Positions 54,588-63,900 are shown, counted from the first letter of the stretch. The stretch is 64,000 bases of DNA from Slackia equolifaciens (GCF_003725995.1 NZ_QIBX01000002.1:161198-225197), one strand, 5' to 3'. Notes: a model not told the origin generated them from the letters alone. Translations and numbers: made by a program.

Positions 54588-55262
54588 ATGCGCGAGCTGA
54601 GCATATTCGTAGATGAATCAGGCGGGCAAAGCGGCATATCAAAGTATTGCCTTGTGACCCTCGTATTCCACAACCAGGACGATTCCATTGCAGAACCGGT
54701 TCGTGCCTACGAAAAGGCGCTGAGCGATAAAAGCCTTCCCGATATTCCTTTCCACGCATCGCCCCTTATGTATGGAAAGGGCGCATACGGCACGCTATCG
54801 CACGAGACTCGCCATCGTCTATTCTCGTCGTTCTTTGTCTTAGTGCGCAAGCTCCCCATATCGTATAAAACCTTTGCCTATCGTCGAAACGAACTAGATA
54901 CGCCTCAAGCATTTACCGCCAGGCTCAAGCGTGACCTCACGATATTCCTTGTAGACTACCTCGAATACTTCCAGTCGTTTGATCAAATAAAAATCTACTA
55001 CGACAACGGCCAGCATATGGTCACGGAAGCCCTGCATGGCGCAATAGAGTTCGTTCTGGCTAAAGAAGCAATTCGATATACACGCGCTTCTCCGCTCAAT
55101 TACCGACTCTTCCAAATTGCCGATTTCCTCTGCACAATTGAGCTTTCCGCCATCAAATTCGAGAAGCACGAAGAAACGGCGAGCGATACCAAGCTGTTCG
55201 GCAACAGTAGAATGTTTACGAGAAACTACCTCAGGCTCATAAGGAGAAAAGCGCTCAAGTAG
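54588..55262 (+). CDS. DUF3800 domain protein
   Basis: A 224-residue protein. MRELSIFVDESGGQSGISKY is the DUF3800 start with the conserved Asp-Glu-Ser; a second acidic site is in IKIYYDNGQ and a third in LFQIADFLCTIE, consistent with an RNase H-like metal site. The biochemical role of DUF3800 is not established. ATG at 54588 follows AGGAGG by 3 nt, directly after the leader terminator. The gene is richer in A/T than its neighbours, suggesting transfer. It converges on the slipin gene with 6 nt between stops. Confidence 0.88.
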   Translation: MRELSIFVDESGGQSGISKYCLVTLVFHNQDDSIAEPVRAYEKALSDKSLPDIPFHASPLMYGKGAYGTLSHETRHRLFSSFFVLVRKLPISYKTFAYRRNELDTPQAFTARLKRDLTIFLVDYLEYFQSFDQIKIYYDNGQHMVTEALHGAIEFVLAKEAIRYTRASPLNYRLFQIADFLCTIELSAIKFEKHEETASDTKLFGNSRMFTRNYLRLIRRKALK

Positions 55263-55268
55263 GCGTTA

Positions 55269-56204
55269 TTATTTCGTCAGCTTCTCAAGCCCCTCGAATG
55301 CCTCGGAAAGCGAGCTGGGGACCACCACCAGGCCTCCCCTCTCCTTCACGCTTTCTGACACGAAGCTCATAGCGCGCAGCTGTAGCGCCGCATCGGGACG
55401 ACCATAGGTCTGGGCGGCGTCCACGAACATCTCGGACACTTCCTTTTCGACTTCGGCCAAAATGATACGCGCGTTGTACTCGCGCTCAGCTCGCGCCTCA
55501 GCGGAAAGAGCCTCTTGCAAATCCTCGGGAATCTCGATGTCGCGAATTTCAACCGACGCCACTGTGATGCCCCACTCATTGGTCTTACGCTCAAGGATAT
55601 CGGCCACCTCTTTGTCTATCTGGGTACGCCGCGTGGAAAGCTGCGCGATGCTCACGCCGCCCATCACGTCTCGCAGCGTGGTTTGCGCCACCCAATACAC
55701 CATGCGGCCGAAGTGATCGACTTCGGTGCATGCCTTTCCAGCATCCCACACCGTCCAAAACAGGACGGCATCGACATCCACCGGCACAAGGTCGCTCGTA
55801 AGCACATGCTCAGCCTTAAACGCGGTGGAGCGCATGCGCATGTCAACCGTCGAGGAGGCATATTCAACGAACGGAATCATGAAAACCAGCCCCGGGCCCG
55901 CCACGCGATTGAACTTGCCGAACCGCATGACCACGGCGCGTTCCCACTCGAGCACCACATGCATGCAACTGAAAAGCACGATCGCCGCCACTGCACCCAC
56001 AAGGGCAACGGGCCACGCGCCCGTACACGCGGCAATCACGGCAAACAGGACGAACACCGCCGCAGCTATGACCCAGCGCAGCGCAATCGCGCCAATTCGG
56101 CTGGTCACCGGCCGATCGAAACCCTCTTCGCCGTTGATGACCGTCTCTTCCGACACCATGCCTTCGTCGTCGTCAAAATAAGATTTCTCGGTTTTGTCGC
56201 TCAT
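55269..56204 (-). CDS. Slipin (SPFH/band 7 domain) membrane protein
   Basis: A 311-residue stomatin-like protein. About 45 cytosolic residues, one or two hydrophobic segments (LRWVIAAAVFVLFAVIAACT onward), then the SPFH domain: WERAVVMRFGKFNRVAGPGL, SSTVDMRMRSTAF, RRTQIDKEVADILERKTNEW and the AEARAERE helix region. It forms membrane-bound oligomeric scaffolds. ATG at 56204 follows AGAGG. Confidence 0.93.
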   Translation of the reverse strand: MSDKTEKSYFDDDEGMVSEETVINGEEGFDRPVTSRIGAIALRWVIAAAVFVLFAVIAACTGAWPVALVGAVAAIVLFSCMHVVLEWERAVVMRFGKFNRVAGPGLVFMIPFVEYASSTVDMRMRSTAFKAEHVLTSDLVPVDVDAVLFWTVWDAGKACTEVDHFGRMVYWVAQTTLRDVMGGVSIAQLSTRRTQIDKEVADILERKTNEWGITVASVEIRDIEIPEDLQEALSAEARAEREYNARIILAEVEKEVSEMFVDAAQTYGRPDAALQLRAMSFVSESVKERGGLVVVPSSLSEAFEGLEKLTK

Positions 56205-56342
56205 CGTGAAACCTCTCGTTTGCACTCTCCCCCAAAGACATACGGGCACATCCGTCGAGCCGCCGCTTCAATCACGCGGCATCTGGCTACAGCGCTCCAA
56301 AGCAGACCAGCCTCCAAGGCATCGTTTGACAGCCGAAATGCA

Positions 56343-56726
56343 TCAGCTTTCCCATCCATCCAAACGCTCTTTCAGGCGCATCATCAAATCGTCCTTGGAA
56401 ATGTTGCTCTCTTTGGCAACGCGTATCAGCTCGTCGATCACCACGTCAACAGGCGAGCTGGGCAGCTCTATCGATTCGCTTTTCACCTCGGCCACCGTGG
56501 TGCGTTTGCCGCGACCGGAATTCACGAGGCCATCCGCCTCGAGGTCCTGGTACACCTTATGCACCGTGTTGTAGTTGACGCCCAGCTTCACGGCCAGTTC
56601 GCGCACCGTAGGCAGAACATCACCCGGTTTGGCCTGCCCGGATTTGATCAGGAAGTAAATGTGGTTGCGGATTTGCACCCATACAGGCACGCCCGATTTC
56701 TCATCTATTTTCAGCGAATCAAACAC
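56343..56726 (-). CDS. GntR family regulator, YtrA subfamily
   Basis: A 127-residue protein with a winged HTH: SGVPVWVQIRNHIYFLIKSG, GDVLPTVRELAVKLGVNYNT and VHKVYQDLEADGLVNSGRGK, plus a short C-terminal helical part typical of YtrA. It begins with GTG. YtrA-type genes usually control a nearby ABC transporter; here none is adjacent, the next gene on the strand being the slipin 138 nt away. Confidence 0.9.
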   Translation of the reverse strand: MFDSLKIDEKSGVPVWVQIRNHIYFLIKSGQAKPGDVLPTVRELAVKLGVNYNTVHKVYQDLEADGLVNSGRGKRTTVAEVKSESIELPSSPVDVVIDELIRVAKESNISKDDLMMRLKERLDGWES

Positions 56727-56780
56727 GAGTTGCGCAGCCCCATTCCATAAATCCTACGCGCGTATGATACCACAGCCGTC

Positions 56781-57431
56781 TTATATCGCTGCCACGGCGC
56801 CTTCCACCATACGATGGAACAAGCCCGCCATCTCTTCGGGCGACTCCTTCATGCCCTCTTCGAGCCACGCCACAAAAACGCTGAATGCGGCGCCCGAGTA
56901 GAACGGCAGGCAATAGCGGCGGATATCGTCATAGGGCATATCACCCGCCACATCCTCGATAAACTCCGAGAACATGCTCAGGTACAGTGCCGTGAACCCC
57001 GCCCTATGCAGCGTCAACAGCGCCGCGCGATACGCTCGAAAATAGCGAAACATGCGCAGAATGCTCTCGTATTCGAGCACGCTGCGGTTTTCTCCCACGG
57101 TCTTCTGACGAAAGTCGTCGATGATGATGGCGCCCGCCGAAGCGATGACGTCTTCCTTGGAAGAGAAATTGCGGTAGTACGACGCCCGCGCCACGCCTGC
57201 CCGCGCCACGATATCGCTCACCGTGATATCGGAGAAATGCTTCTCGTTCATCAGACGCAGCAGCGCACGGATAATGCGCCGCTTGGTGCGCTCGTTGGCG
57301 AGCACGCGCTTATTGCGCGGCTTCGAAGTCGCGCCCGAAACGTCCGCGTGCACGATGCCCCTGCGCTCATCGGATTTCCCCTTCGATCCGGAGCCCACCT
57401 CAGACGCCTCGCCTTTGATCGATTTCCCCAC
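56781..57431 (-). CDS. TetR/AcrR family regulator
   Basis: A 216-residue protein. A charged N-terminal tail of about 45 residues, then the HTH: TKRRIIRALLRLMNEKHFSD, ITVSDIVARAGVARASYYRN and FSSKEDVIASAG; C-terminal ligand domain has no match I recognise. It is divergent from degV with an inverted repeat in between. Confidence 0.92.
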   Translation of the reverse strand: MGKSIKGEASEVGSGSKGKSDERRGIVHADVSGATSKPRNKRVLANERTKRRIIRALLRLMNEKHFSDITVSDIVARAGVARASYYRNFSSKEDVIASAGAIIIDDFRQKTVGENRSVLEYESILRMFRYFRAYRAALLTLHRAGFTALYLSMFSEFIEDVAGDMPYDDIRRYCLPFYSGAAFSVFVAWLEEGMKESPEEMAGLFHRMVEGAVAAI

Positions 57432-57503
57432 CGCGCCTTCCTTTCCTGCAATGCCCCGCTACAACGCGAGACATTAAGCACGCAACTGTATCACGTAGCA
57501 TCA

Positions 57504-57558
57504 TTGACGCGCTCGATGCCGTTGCTAAGATAGTATATGAGACATTTTGTATCATATA
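57504..57558. promoter_or_regulatory. Promoter and candidate TetR operator between tetR and degV
   Basis: On the plus strand TTGACG (57504-57509), 16 nt, TAAGAT (57526-57531). Just downstream a perfect inverted repeat TATATGA (57534-57540) / TCATATA (57552-57558), inside a longer AGTAT...ATACT repeat; a likely site for the divergent TetR. Confidence 0.55.
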
Positions 57559-57669
57559 GGATACTGTCCGATTTTTTTCTGCGAGGCCATGTCGCCTTGA
57601 GAGAAATCGGACGGAATTGGCGCAATAGCCGCGCGGAACCGTAGCGTTCACCCGCGCAGAGGAGATGAC

Positions 57670-58509
57670 ATGGTCATAGTAACCGACACGGCATCGGATA
57701 TTCTTGAAAGCGAGGCCCGGGAGCTTGACGTGCGCCTGGCGGCGTTCGACATATCGTTTGGCGAGGAGCACTGCAGCCGAAACACCCCGCAGGACCTGGC
57801 ACGGTTTTACAATCTGCTCACCACGAGCGAGGTATTTCCCAAAACCAGCCAGCCCTCCCCCGAAAGCTACCTGGAATACATCCACGAAGGGCAAGAGCGC
57901 GGCGAAGACGTGCTGATCATTGCGCTTACGTCCACCATCTCGGGCTCGGTGGAGTCGGCACGGCTGGCGGCGAAGCTTTCGGGATATGACCGCGTGGCCG
58001 TCGTCGATTCTCGCCAAGCTATCGTGAGCGAGCGCATGGTAGTGGAGTACGCATGCCACCTGCGAAACGAGGCAAAAACGCTCGAGGAGACGGTTGCCGC
58101 CATCAAGGATTTCAGCGAGCGCATCCAGATCAGTGGCATTCTTGACACCCTCACCTATCTGCAGAAAGGCGGGCGCATTCCTGCGTCGCTCGCACGCATC
58201 GGAAACCTGCTCAAAATCAAGCCCCTTGTGGCCGTGGAAGACGGCGTGCTCATGAGCCCCACTGCCGCACGCGGAACCAACGCGGCGAAAAAGGCCATCT
58301 GGAAGCGCCTTGACCCGGAGCATCTGGACACATCGTGGCCCATCTACTTCGTCTATGCCGACCGCCGCGATCTAGCTGAGAAATTCGCCGCAGAGACCGT
58401 CGAAAAGTTTGAGCTCGACCCTCAGAACACGCGCATTTGCCAAATAAGCGGCACTGTCGGCGCCCACCTTGGCCCCGGCTGCTTTGGCTACGCGTTCTTG
58501 ACCAAGTAG
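57670..58509 (+). CDS. DegV family fatty-acid-binding protein
   Basis: A 279-residue protein: VIVTDTASDILESEARELDV, KTSQPSPESYLEYI, LIIALTSTISGSVESARLAA and LDTLTYLQKGGRIP are DegV/FakB signatures. Members hold a fatty acid for phosphorylation by FakA kinase; no FakA is in view. ATG follows AGAGGAG. Probably controlled by the divergent TetR. Confidence 0.94.
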   Translation: MVIVTDTASDILESEARELDVRLAAFDISFGEEHCSRNTPQDLARFYNLLTTSEVFPKTSQPSPESYLEYIHEGQERGEDVLIIALTSTISGSVESARLAAKLSGYDRVAVVDSRQAIVSERMVVEYACHLRNEAKTLEETVAAIKDFSERIQISGILDTLTYLQKGGRIPASLARIGNLLKIKPLVAVEDGVLMSPTAARGTNAAKKAIWKRLDPEHLDTSWPIYFVYADRRDLAEKFAAETVEKFELDPQNTRICQISGTVGAHLGPGCFGYAFLTK

Positions 58510-58568
58510 ACGGGGTCCAAAACGATAATCAAAATATAAAAAGCCATTTAACCAGGGCAAAACAGTGA

Positions 58569-58669
58569 GGCCCGCTCTTGTGCCGAAGATTCGTGGGTTC
58601 TCGGAGGCGCCGCATATTGCGATACGAAAGCCTGCGAGAACGCGCGAAGATTCGGTGCGAGAGCGGGCC
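58569..58669. repeat. 101-nt long hairpin element (family C, copy 2)
   Basis: Arms 58569-58608 and 58630-58669 match over 32 of 40 positions, several mismatches being G-U compatible; loop 21 nt with ATATTGCGATAC at the centre. It begins 59 nt after the degV stop. Same total length and similar centre as 33287-33387. Confidence 0.75.
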
Positions 58670-58695
58670 ATAACGTCGCAGCGCCTCATAAAGCA

Positions 58696-58722
58696 GTTAC
58701 GCCGGCGGAAAGCCGGCGTAAC
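58696..58722 (-). terminator. Intrinsic terminator after the small gene at 58725
   Basis: Perfect 11-bp stem GTTACGCCGGC/GCCGGCGTAAC, loop GGAAA, minus-strand tail TGCTTTATG; 2 nt beyond the stop. Confidence 0.8.
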
Positions 58723-58724
58723 GA

Positions 58725-59024
58725 TTAATCTTCCTGAATGCTCTTATAGAACTTGGCATCGCCGTAGACATCCTCCACGGACTTGCCGTCCAGCCACTTC
58801 AGAGCCATGAACTCGCTCAGCGTGGGAACGAGGTCGGAGCAATCGGTGAAGTGCCCCTTGTCGTTCATCACAGCGCAATCCTGCGCACGCCAATACCCAT
58901 CGGTGTGGGTAAGATAGAACGTCTTGCCTTCGACTTCCATGAACACGCGCGTATGCGCACGGAGGTAATTGGAGAGCTCGTCGAAATCCGCTATTCCAAG
59001 CGTCTCCTCAGCCTGCAGTCCCAT
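58725..59024 (-). CDS. Small conserved-looking hypothetical protein
   Basis: A 99-residue soluble protein, mixed alpha/beta, no signal or membrane segment. Recognisable stretches EVEGKTFYLTHTDGYWRAQD and FTDCSDLVPTLSEFMALKWL do not match a family I know. ATG at 59024 has AGGAGA upstream, and a strong terminator follows, so the gene is well supported. Confidence 0.75.
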   Translation of the reverse strand: MGLQAEETLGIADFDELSNYLRAHTRVFMEVEGKTFYLTHTDGYWRAQDCAVMNDKGHFTDCSDLVPTLSEFMALKWLDGKSVEDVYGDAKFYKSIQED

Positions 59025-59182
59025 GGCGTCTCCTCTCATTGAGGGCATTGGCGAATGGATTCGCGCGCCCTTTTCTCGGTTGCCCTACGACGCCCAAGCG
59101 CCGCTTCCTAACGATGAGCCTATCTTACTATAGAAAAGGCCGTCGTGCGCTTCGCTTTTAGGTTTTCTCGGAGACAGCAGCC

Positions 59183-61762
59183 CTACTCCTCGCCGAACAC
59201 CTTCGCGCATAGCTTGGCCGACTCGGCGGCATCTTTGGCGTAGTAATCGGCGCCAACCATCTGCGCGTACTCAGGCGTGAGCACGGCGCCGCCCACAAAC
59301 ACCTTTACGTCGGGCGCCTGCTCGCGCAGCAGGCGGATGGTCTCCTCCATGCCGCGCACCGTCGTGGTCATAAGGGCGGAAAGGCCCACCAGCTTAAGAC
59401 CGCGCTCGCGCACGCAATCCACCACCGCCTGCGGATCAACGTCGCGACCGAGGTCGTACACCTTGTAGCCGTAGTTTTCGAGCAGCATGCGCACGATGTT
59501 CTTGCCGATGTCGTGAATGTCGCCCTTGACGGTGGCCAAGGCCAGTTCGCCCTTGGAGGCAGTGGCGTCGGCCGGTGCGGCCTCGCGAATCACGTCGAAG
59601 CCCGCCTTTGCCGCCTCGGCGGAAGCCATAAGCTGCGGCAAGAAGAACGTCCCCCGCTCGAATTTGATGCCCACTTCATCGAGCGCGGGGATAAGCATGG
59701 CATCGATGATATCCATGGGGTCGCGCGTTGCCAGAAGCTCGCGCACCGCATCCGCCGCCTGCGCGCGGCGTCCCGACACGATGCAGTGGCGCAGTCGGGA
59801 TTCGGGGTCGGCGCACGCCCCTTCCGCTTCCGCACCTGGCGCAGATGCGGAAGCACCCGTGGCCGCGGCGCCCGTCTTCGCGCTCTCCATCGCAACCGAC
59901 GCGCCCGCCGGAGCCGATGATGGGCTCAGCGTGCGCCCGGCGTATTCCTCCACGTAGTGACGGGCACCCTCGTCTTGCCCGCACAGCACGCGCCAAGAAT
60001 CGACCGCCTCGCGATAGCGCGCCGAATTGGGATTCAGGATAGGCATATCAAGACCGGCCGCGAACGCCGCGGAAAGAAACGTGGCGTTTACCACCTCGCG
60101 AAGCGGCAGCCCAAAGCTCACGTTGGACACGCCGAGCACGGTGCGCACGCCCAGGCGCTCTTTGCACATCGTGATGGCGCGCAGGATCTCGACCACCTCG
60201 GATTGGTTGGTCGCCGCAGCCATAACCAGGCAGTCGATAAACACGTCCTCGCGCGGAATGCCGTAGCTTTCGGCCGCGCGCACGATGCGTTCCGCGATAG
60301 CAAAACGCTCTTCTGCCGTGGGCGGGATGCCGCCCTCATCAAGCGTAAGGCCCACTACCACGCACCCGTAATGCTTGACCACGGGCAGCACGGCCTCGAG
60401 GTTTTCGGCCTTGCCGTTCACGGAGTTCACGATGGGCTTGCCCGCATACACGCGCACGGCAGCCTCAACCGCCGCCGGGTCGGACGAGTCGATCTGCAGC
60501 GGGCATCCCGTCACGCCTTGGATGCGTCCCACCAAATCGCGCAGCACGGCGGCCTCGTCGAGCTCGGGCAGGCCGGCGTTCACGTCCAGAATATCGGCGC
60601 CCGCCTCCGTTTGGCCGATGGCTTCGTTCAGAATGTAGTCCACGTTGCCGCTGCGAAGCGCCTCCTTGAGGCGTTTCTTGCCCGTGGGGTTAATGCGCTC
60701 CCCGATAACGGCAACGTTGCGCCCTTCGAGCACCACGGCACGGTTCGCGCTGGTCACGCCGCACAGGGGCGCAATATTTCGCGGCGCAGGCCGACGCTTT
60801 TCCACAAGCGCAGAAAGGCGCTTGATATATGCGGGGCTCGTGCCGCAACAGCCGCCCACGATGCTTGCGCCCGCCTCTATCAACGCGGCGGCATCGTGCG
60901 CGTAGCTCTCTGGCGTGATCTCATACACCGTGCGCCCATCGGCCATCTTGGGAAGCCCCGCGTTCGCCTGCACCATGATCGGACATGCTACGGCACCCGC
61001 CATCTCGCGCACGATAGGAAGCAGCTCCGCCGGACCGAGCGAACAGTTCACCCCCAGAGCCTGCACGCCCAACGCATGCAGCGTCATGGCGGCGATACGC
61101 GGGCTCGTGCCCAAAAACGTTCTACCGTCTTCTTCGAACGTCATGGTGGCGAACACCGGCAAGTCGCAGTTCTCCTTGGCGGCAAGCACTGCCGCCTTCA
61201 TCTCCAGAAGATCAGCCATCGTCTCGATGAGGATGATGTCGGCCCCCGCATCGCGCGCAGCATGCACCTGCTCGGCGAAAAGCCCATACGCCTCATCGAA
61301 CGGCATGGTGCCCAGCGGCTCCAAAAGAGCGCCCGTAGGCCCGATATCGGCAGCCGCATAACGCGCCCCCGCCTGGCGAGCACAGGCGATAGCGGCCCCA
61401 AACACCTCGGCGACCTGGGCCTCATCGCCTAGCTTGCGCGCATTGGCGCCAAAGGTGTTGGTGGTTATAACCTGGCTTCCCGCCTGCACGTAGGCGCGGT
61501 GGATAGCCGTGACCTCATCGGGGTTGGTCAGGCACAAGAGCTCCGGCAGCTCGCCCGCGGCAAGACCCGCCTCCTGCAGCATGGTGCCCATGGCGCCGTC
61601 GAAAAGCAGGTACTCCTCGCCCGCCAGCACGCGCCTTAGATAGTCATCTTTCACGCAAAGGCGCGCCGCATCGCGCAGCACGCCGGCTTCATGCAGCGCG
61701 TTCGCATCGCACGGAAGACCTTGCGCAAGGCGCTGAGAGAGTGCATCGGTTATAGGTTGCAT
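59183..61762 (-). CDS. metH: Cobalamin-dependent methionine synthase, without activation domain
   Basis: An 859-residue protein. N-terminal homocysteine domain: LLFDGAMGTMLQEAG, GVNCSLGPAELLP and the zinc Cys pair in SIVGGCCGTSPAYI. Pterin domain: VIGERINPTGKKRLKEAL and ILDVNAGLPELDE. B12 cap and domain near the C-terminus with KGDIHDIGKNIVRMLLENYG (the cobalt-ligating His). An Ala/Ser/Gly-rich linker lies before the B12 part. The reactivation domain is a separate gene just upstream, overlapping by 13 nt. Confidence 0.96.
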   Translation of the reverse strand: MQPITDALSQRLAQGLPCDANALHEAGVLRDAARLCVKDDYLRRVLAGEEYLLFDGAMGTMLQEAGLAAGELPELLCLTNPDEVTAIHRAYVQAGSQVITTNTFGANARKLGDEAQVAEVFGAAIACARQAGARYAAADIGPTGALLEPLGTMPFDEAYGLFAEQVHAARDAGADIILIETMADLLEMKAAVLAAKENCDLPVFATMTFEEDGRTFLGTSPRIAAMTLHALGVQALGVNCSLGPAELLPIVREMAGAVACPIMVQANAGLPKMADGRTVYEITPESYAHDAAALIEAGASIVGGCCGTSPAYIKRLSALVEKRRPAPRNIAPLCGVTSANRAVVLEGRNVAVIGERINPTGKKRLKEALRSGNVDYILNEAIGQTEAGADILDVNAGLPELDEAAVLRDLVGRIQGVTGCPLQIDSSDPAAVEAAVRVYAGKPIVNSVNGKAENLEAVLPVVKHYGCVVVGLTLDEGGIPPTAEERFAIAERIVRAAESYGIPREDVFIDCLVMAAATNQSEVVEILRAITMCKERLGVRTVLGVSNVSFGLPLREVVNATFLSAAFAAGLDMPILNPNSARYREAVDSWRVLCGQDEGARHYVEEYAGRTLSPSSAPAGASVAMESAKTGAAATGASASAPGAEAEGACADPESRLRHCIVSGRRAQAADAVRELLATRDPMDIIDAMLIPALDEVGIKFERGTFFLPQLMASAEAAKAGFDVIREAAPADATASKGELALATVKGDIHDIGKNIVRMLLENYGYKVYDLGRDVDPQAVVDCVRERGLKLVGLSALMTTTVRGMEETIRLLREQAPDVKVFVGGAVLTPEYAQMVGADYYAKDAAESAKLCAKVFGEE

Positions 61763-62637
61763 GGCGTTCCGGCCTTTCTAAGCACGCAGCGTTCGCGCGC
61801 CCTGCACGAATCGCAGAAACTTCTATCTTCGCGTCGCGGGGCCTCAAACAGCCCCACCAACGCGGTTACGCTCTTGGACGGGATGACGAAACCGCCCTCG
61901 GTAGGCGCCATCCCCATACGTTTGTCGGCCTTGAGCACGCGCACGATCTGCGGCTGCACCGCAAGAGGAAGATCGCCGTAGCCGGGACTGAAGCGCGATC
62001 CCGTAGTGAGGCCGCGCAGCTTTGCGTCTTGCAGGATGTGCTCGCTGCACAGGTCGGCCACCGTTTCGACAAGCGCCGAGCCCGCCGCGCTGAAGAGAGT
62101 TGCCATGGTGGGGTCGGTCGCAGCAAGGCGACGCGCCTCGCGCTCGTTGGAAAGCCCCAACGTGCACGCCATCGCGACGCATTCCACCGCCCCCTTCAGG
62201 TGCTCGAGGATGTCATCGCCCGGAAGCTCAAGGGTGCTTCCTTCGAGGCGCAGCACGGGGTTGCCTTCCGCATCGCAACCGCCTCGCAGGGGAAACGCAC
62301 GCCACATGAACCGCGGCGAAGACTCCCTCTGGCACAGCGCGGCGGCGTCCTCGATACGAGTCGAGAGCTGCGGATCGATCTCTTGCCCCGCGTAGCCCAG
62401 GTAACGCAGCATTTCCGCGCGATCGACCTCGATGAATTCGGAAAGCGCCGCCGGCTCGCTGCCGGAAAGCGCAGATTCGCCGGAAACGGCGTCGTACACG
62501 AAAGGCTCATCATCCCGCGATGAGAGGGGCGAATGCCTCATGCCCGTCATGCCACCAGGCGCTCCGAGCGCAAACCGCTTGCCCGCCTCGTCGGACGCGC
62601 CGCTCGCATCCCCCACCGAGGACTCCCCCGCTAGCAT
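61750..62637 (-). CDS. Separate methionine synthase activation domain protein
   Basis: A 295-residue protein. After a flexible N-terminus of about 70 residues comes IEVDRAEMLRYLGYAGQEID, LGLSNEREARRLAATDPTMA and the SAM-binding signature RFSPGYGDLPLAVQ of the MetH reactivation domain. The C-terminus has CDSCRARERCVLRKAGTPC, a Cys cluster. It reductively methylates inactive cob(II)alamin on MetH. Overlaps metF by 7 nt and metH by 13 nt. Confidence 0.92.
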   Translation of the reverse strand: MLAGESSVGDASGASDEAGKRFALGAPGGMTGMRHSPLSSRDDEPFVYDAVSGESALSGSEPAALSEFIEVDRAEMLRYLGYAGQEIDPQLSTRIEDAAALCQRESSPRFMWRAFPLRGGCDAEGNPVLRLEGSTLELPGDDILEHLKGAVECVAMACTLGLSNEREARRLAATDPTMATLFSAAGSALVETVADLCSEHILQDAKLRGLTTGSRFSPGYGDLPLAVQPQIVRVLKADKRMGMAPTEGGFVIPSKSVTALVGLFEAPRREDRSFCDSCRARERCVLRKAGTPCNL

Positions 62638-63527
62638 GGCGCCCCCTCGCGCGCATCGTGCGCAGCGGGGCCGAAGCCCGCCATGCCGAGCGCCTCCACG
62701 GCGGCAGCGGCGACATCGGGCTTGTTCATCGTGTACACATGAACGCCGTCCGCGCCTGCCTCGGCCAGACCCACCATCTGCTTGCAGGCATACTCGATGC
62801 CGGCGGCACGCAGGCTCTTGGGGTCGTCCTCATAGCGAGCGAGCAGCTTCACCACAGGCGAGGGCAAGCTGGCGCCGCACATGAATACCATGCGCGTGAT
62901 CTGGGATTTCGACATGAAGGGCATGACCCCGAGCGTTATGGGAACCTCGATACCGGCAAGATGGGCGTGATCCAAGAAGCGTAATGCCGCCTCGTTGTCA
63001 AAAAACAGCTGCGAGACAAAAAACTCGGCGCCGGCATCCTGTTTCTGCTTGAGATGCACGATGCTCTCTTCGAAATCGAGGCAATCCACGTGCCCCTCGG
63101 GATATGCCGCGGCCCCCACGCAAAAGCCTGCCTCGCGCACCAGCGGAATGAGGTCTTTGGCGAAGCGAAAATCCTCGGCCGATGCCCCCTCCACGCGGTC
63201 GCCGCGCAGGGCGAGCACGTTTTGAATGCCGGCGTCTTTCATGGCTCCAAGCGTCTGACGAATGTTCTCCCGCGTAGCATTCATGCAGGTGAGATGCGCC
63301 ATGGAGGTCAGATTGAATTCGTCGTTGATCATGCGGGCAACGTCGATGGTGCGCCCGCTGTTGCCGCCGCCGCCCGCCGAATACGTGACCGAGACAAACG
63401 CAGGGTCAAGCGGCGCCAGGCCGGAAACCACCTCGCGCGCCTCCTCCAGAGGGAGCTCGCCTTTAGGCGGGAAAATCTCGAACGAAACGGGCAGAGATTC
63501 GGCCTGAAAGACATCGGCGATATACAT
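62631..63527 (-). CDS. metF: Methylenetetrahydrofolate reductase
   Basis: A 298-residue TIM-barrel flavoenzyme supplying methyl-THF to MetH. PVSFEIFPPKGE (catalytic Glu), FVSVTYSAGGGG, MAHLTCMNATRENI, NVLALRGDRVE and AEFFVSQLFFDNE are signatures. The start at 63527 is preceded by weak GCGAG; the upstream frame is not conserved. It leads the metF / activation / metH operon, all with overlapping ends. Confidence 0.94.
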   Translation of the reverse strand: MYIADVFQAESLPVSFEIFPPKGELPLEEAREVVSGLAPLDPAFVSVTYSAGGGGNSGRTIDVARMINDEFNLTSMAHLTCMNATRENIRQTLGAMKDAGIQNVLALRGDRVEGASAEDFRFAKDLIPLVREAGFCVGAAAYPEGHVDCLDFEESIVHLKQKQDAGAEFFVSQLFFDNEAALRFLDHAHLAGIEVPITLGVMPFMSKSQITRMVFMCGASLPSPVVKLLARYEDDPKSLRAAGIEYACKQMVGLAEAGADGVHVYTMNKPDVAAAAVEALGMAGFGPAAHDAREGAPC

Positions 63528-63900
63528 AATGGGCTCGCTTTCTTCGCAAAGGGCGTCATTGCATGCAAGTGATTTATTATACCCACGAGCAGCAGAAAAT
63601 CCGTATGCGAGGGTCACGGGAAACGCAGTTGAAACGAATAGAAATCGCATGATCGCCCGCCGCTATCGCAAGAAAACATAAAGATCGGGTGTCGCAATCC
63701 CGTCGATGCGCTCTGCCGTCCGTTTCCTACTTCCTTATTTATGATTTCGCGCAAAAACTTTCGATTTTCTACTGTAAGCCATATCTAACTCGATGGAATT
63801 CACCCTTAAGTGTGGTTCTAATTGCTCATTACGCCCCAAATAAATCATTCAGAACATGCCGAAAAGTAGAAAAGGGACCGCGGACGTTTTCTTGTACATC
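63528..63900. other. Intergenic region with a possible metF promoter
   Basis: A minus-strand TATAAT at 63576-63581, about 50 nt before the metF ATG, could be its -10 box; the -35 is poor. The part from about 63720 to 63860 is noticeably A/T-rich, as seen beside insertion sequences. No gene seen. Confidence 0.45.
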
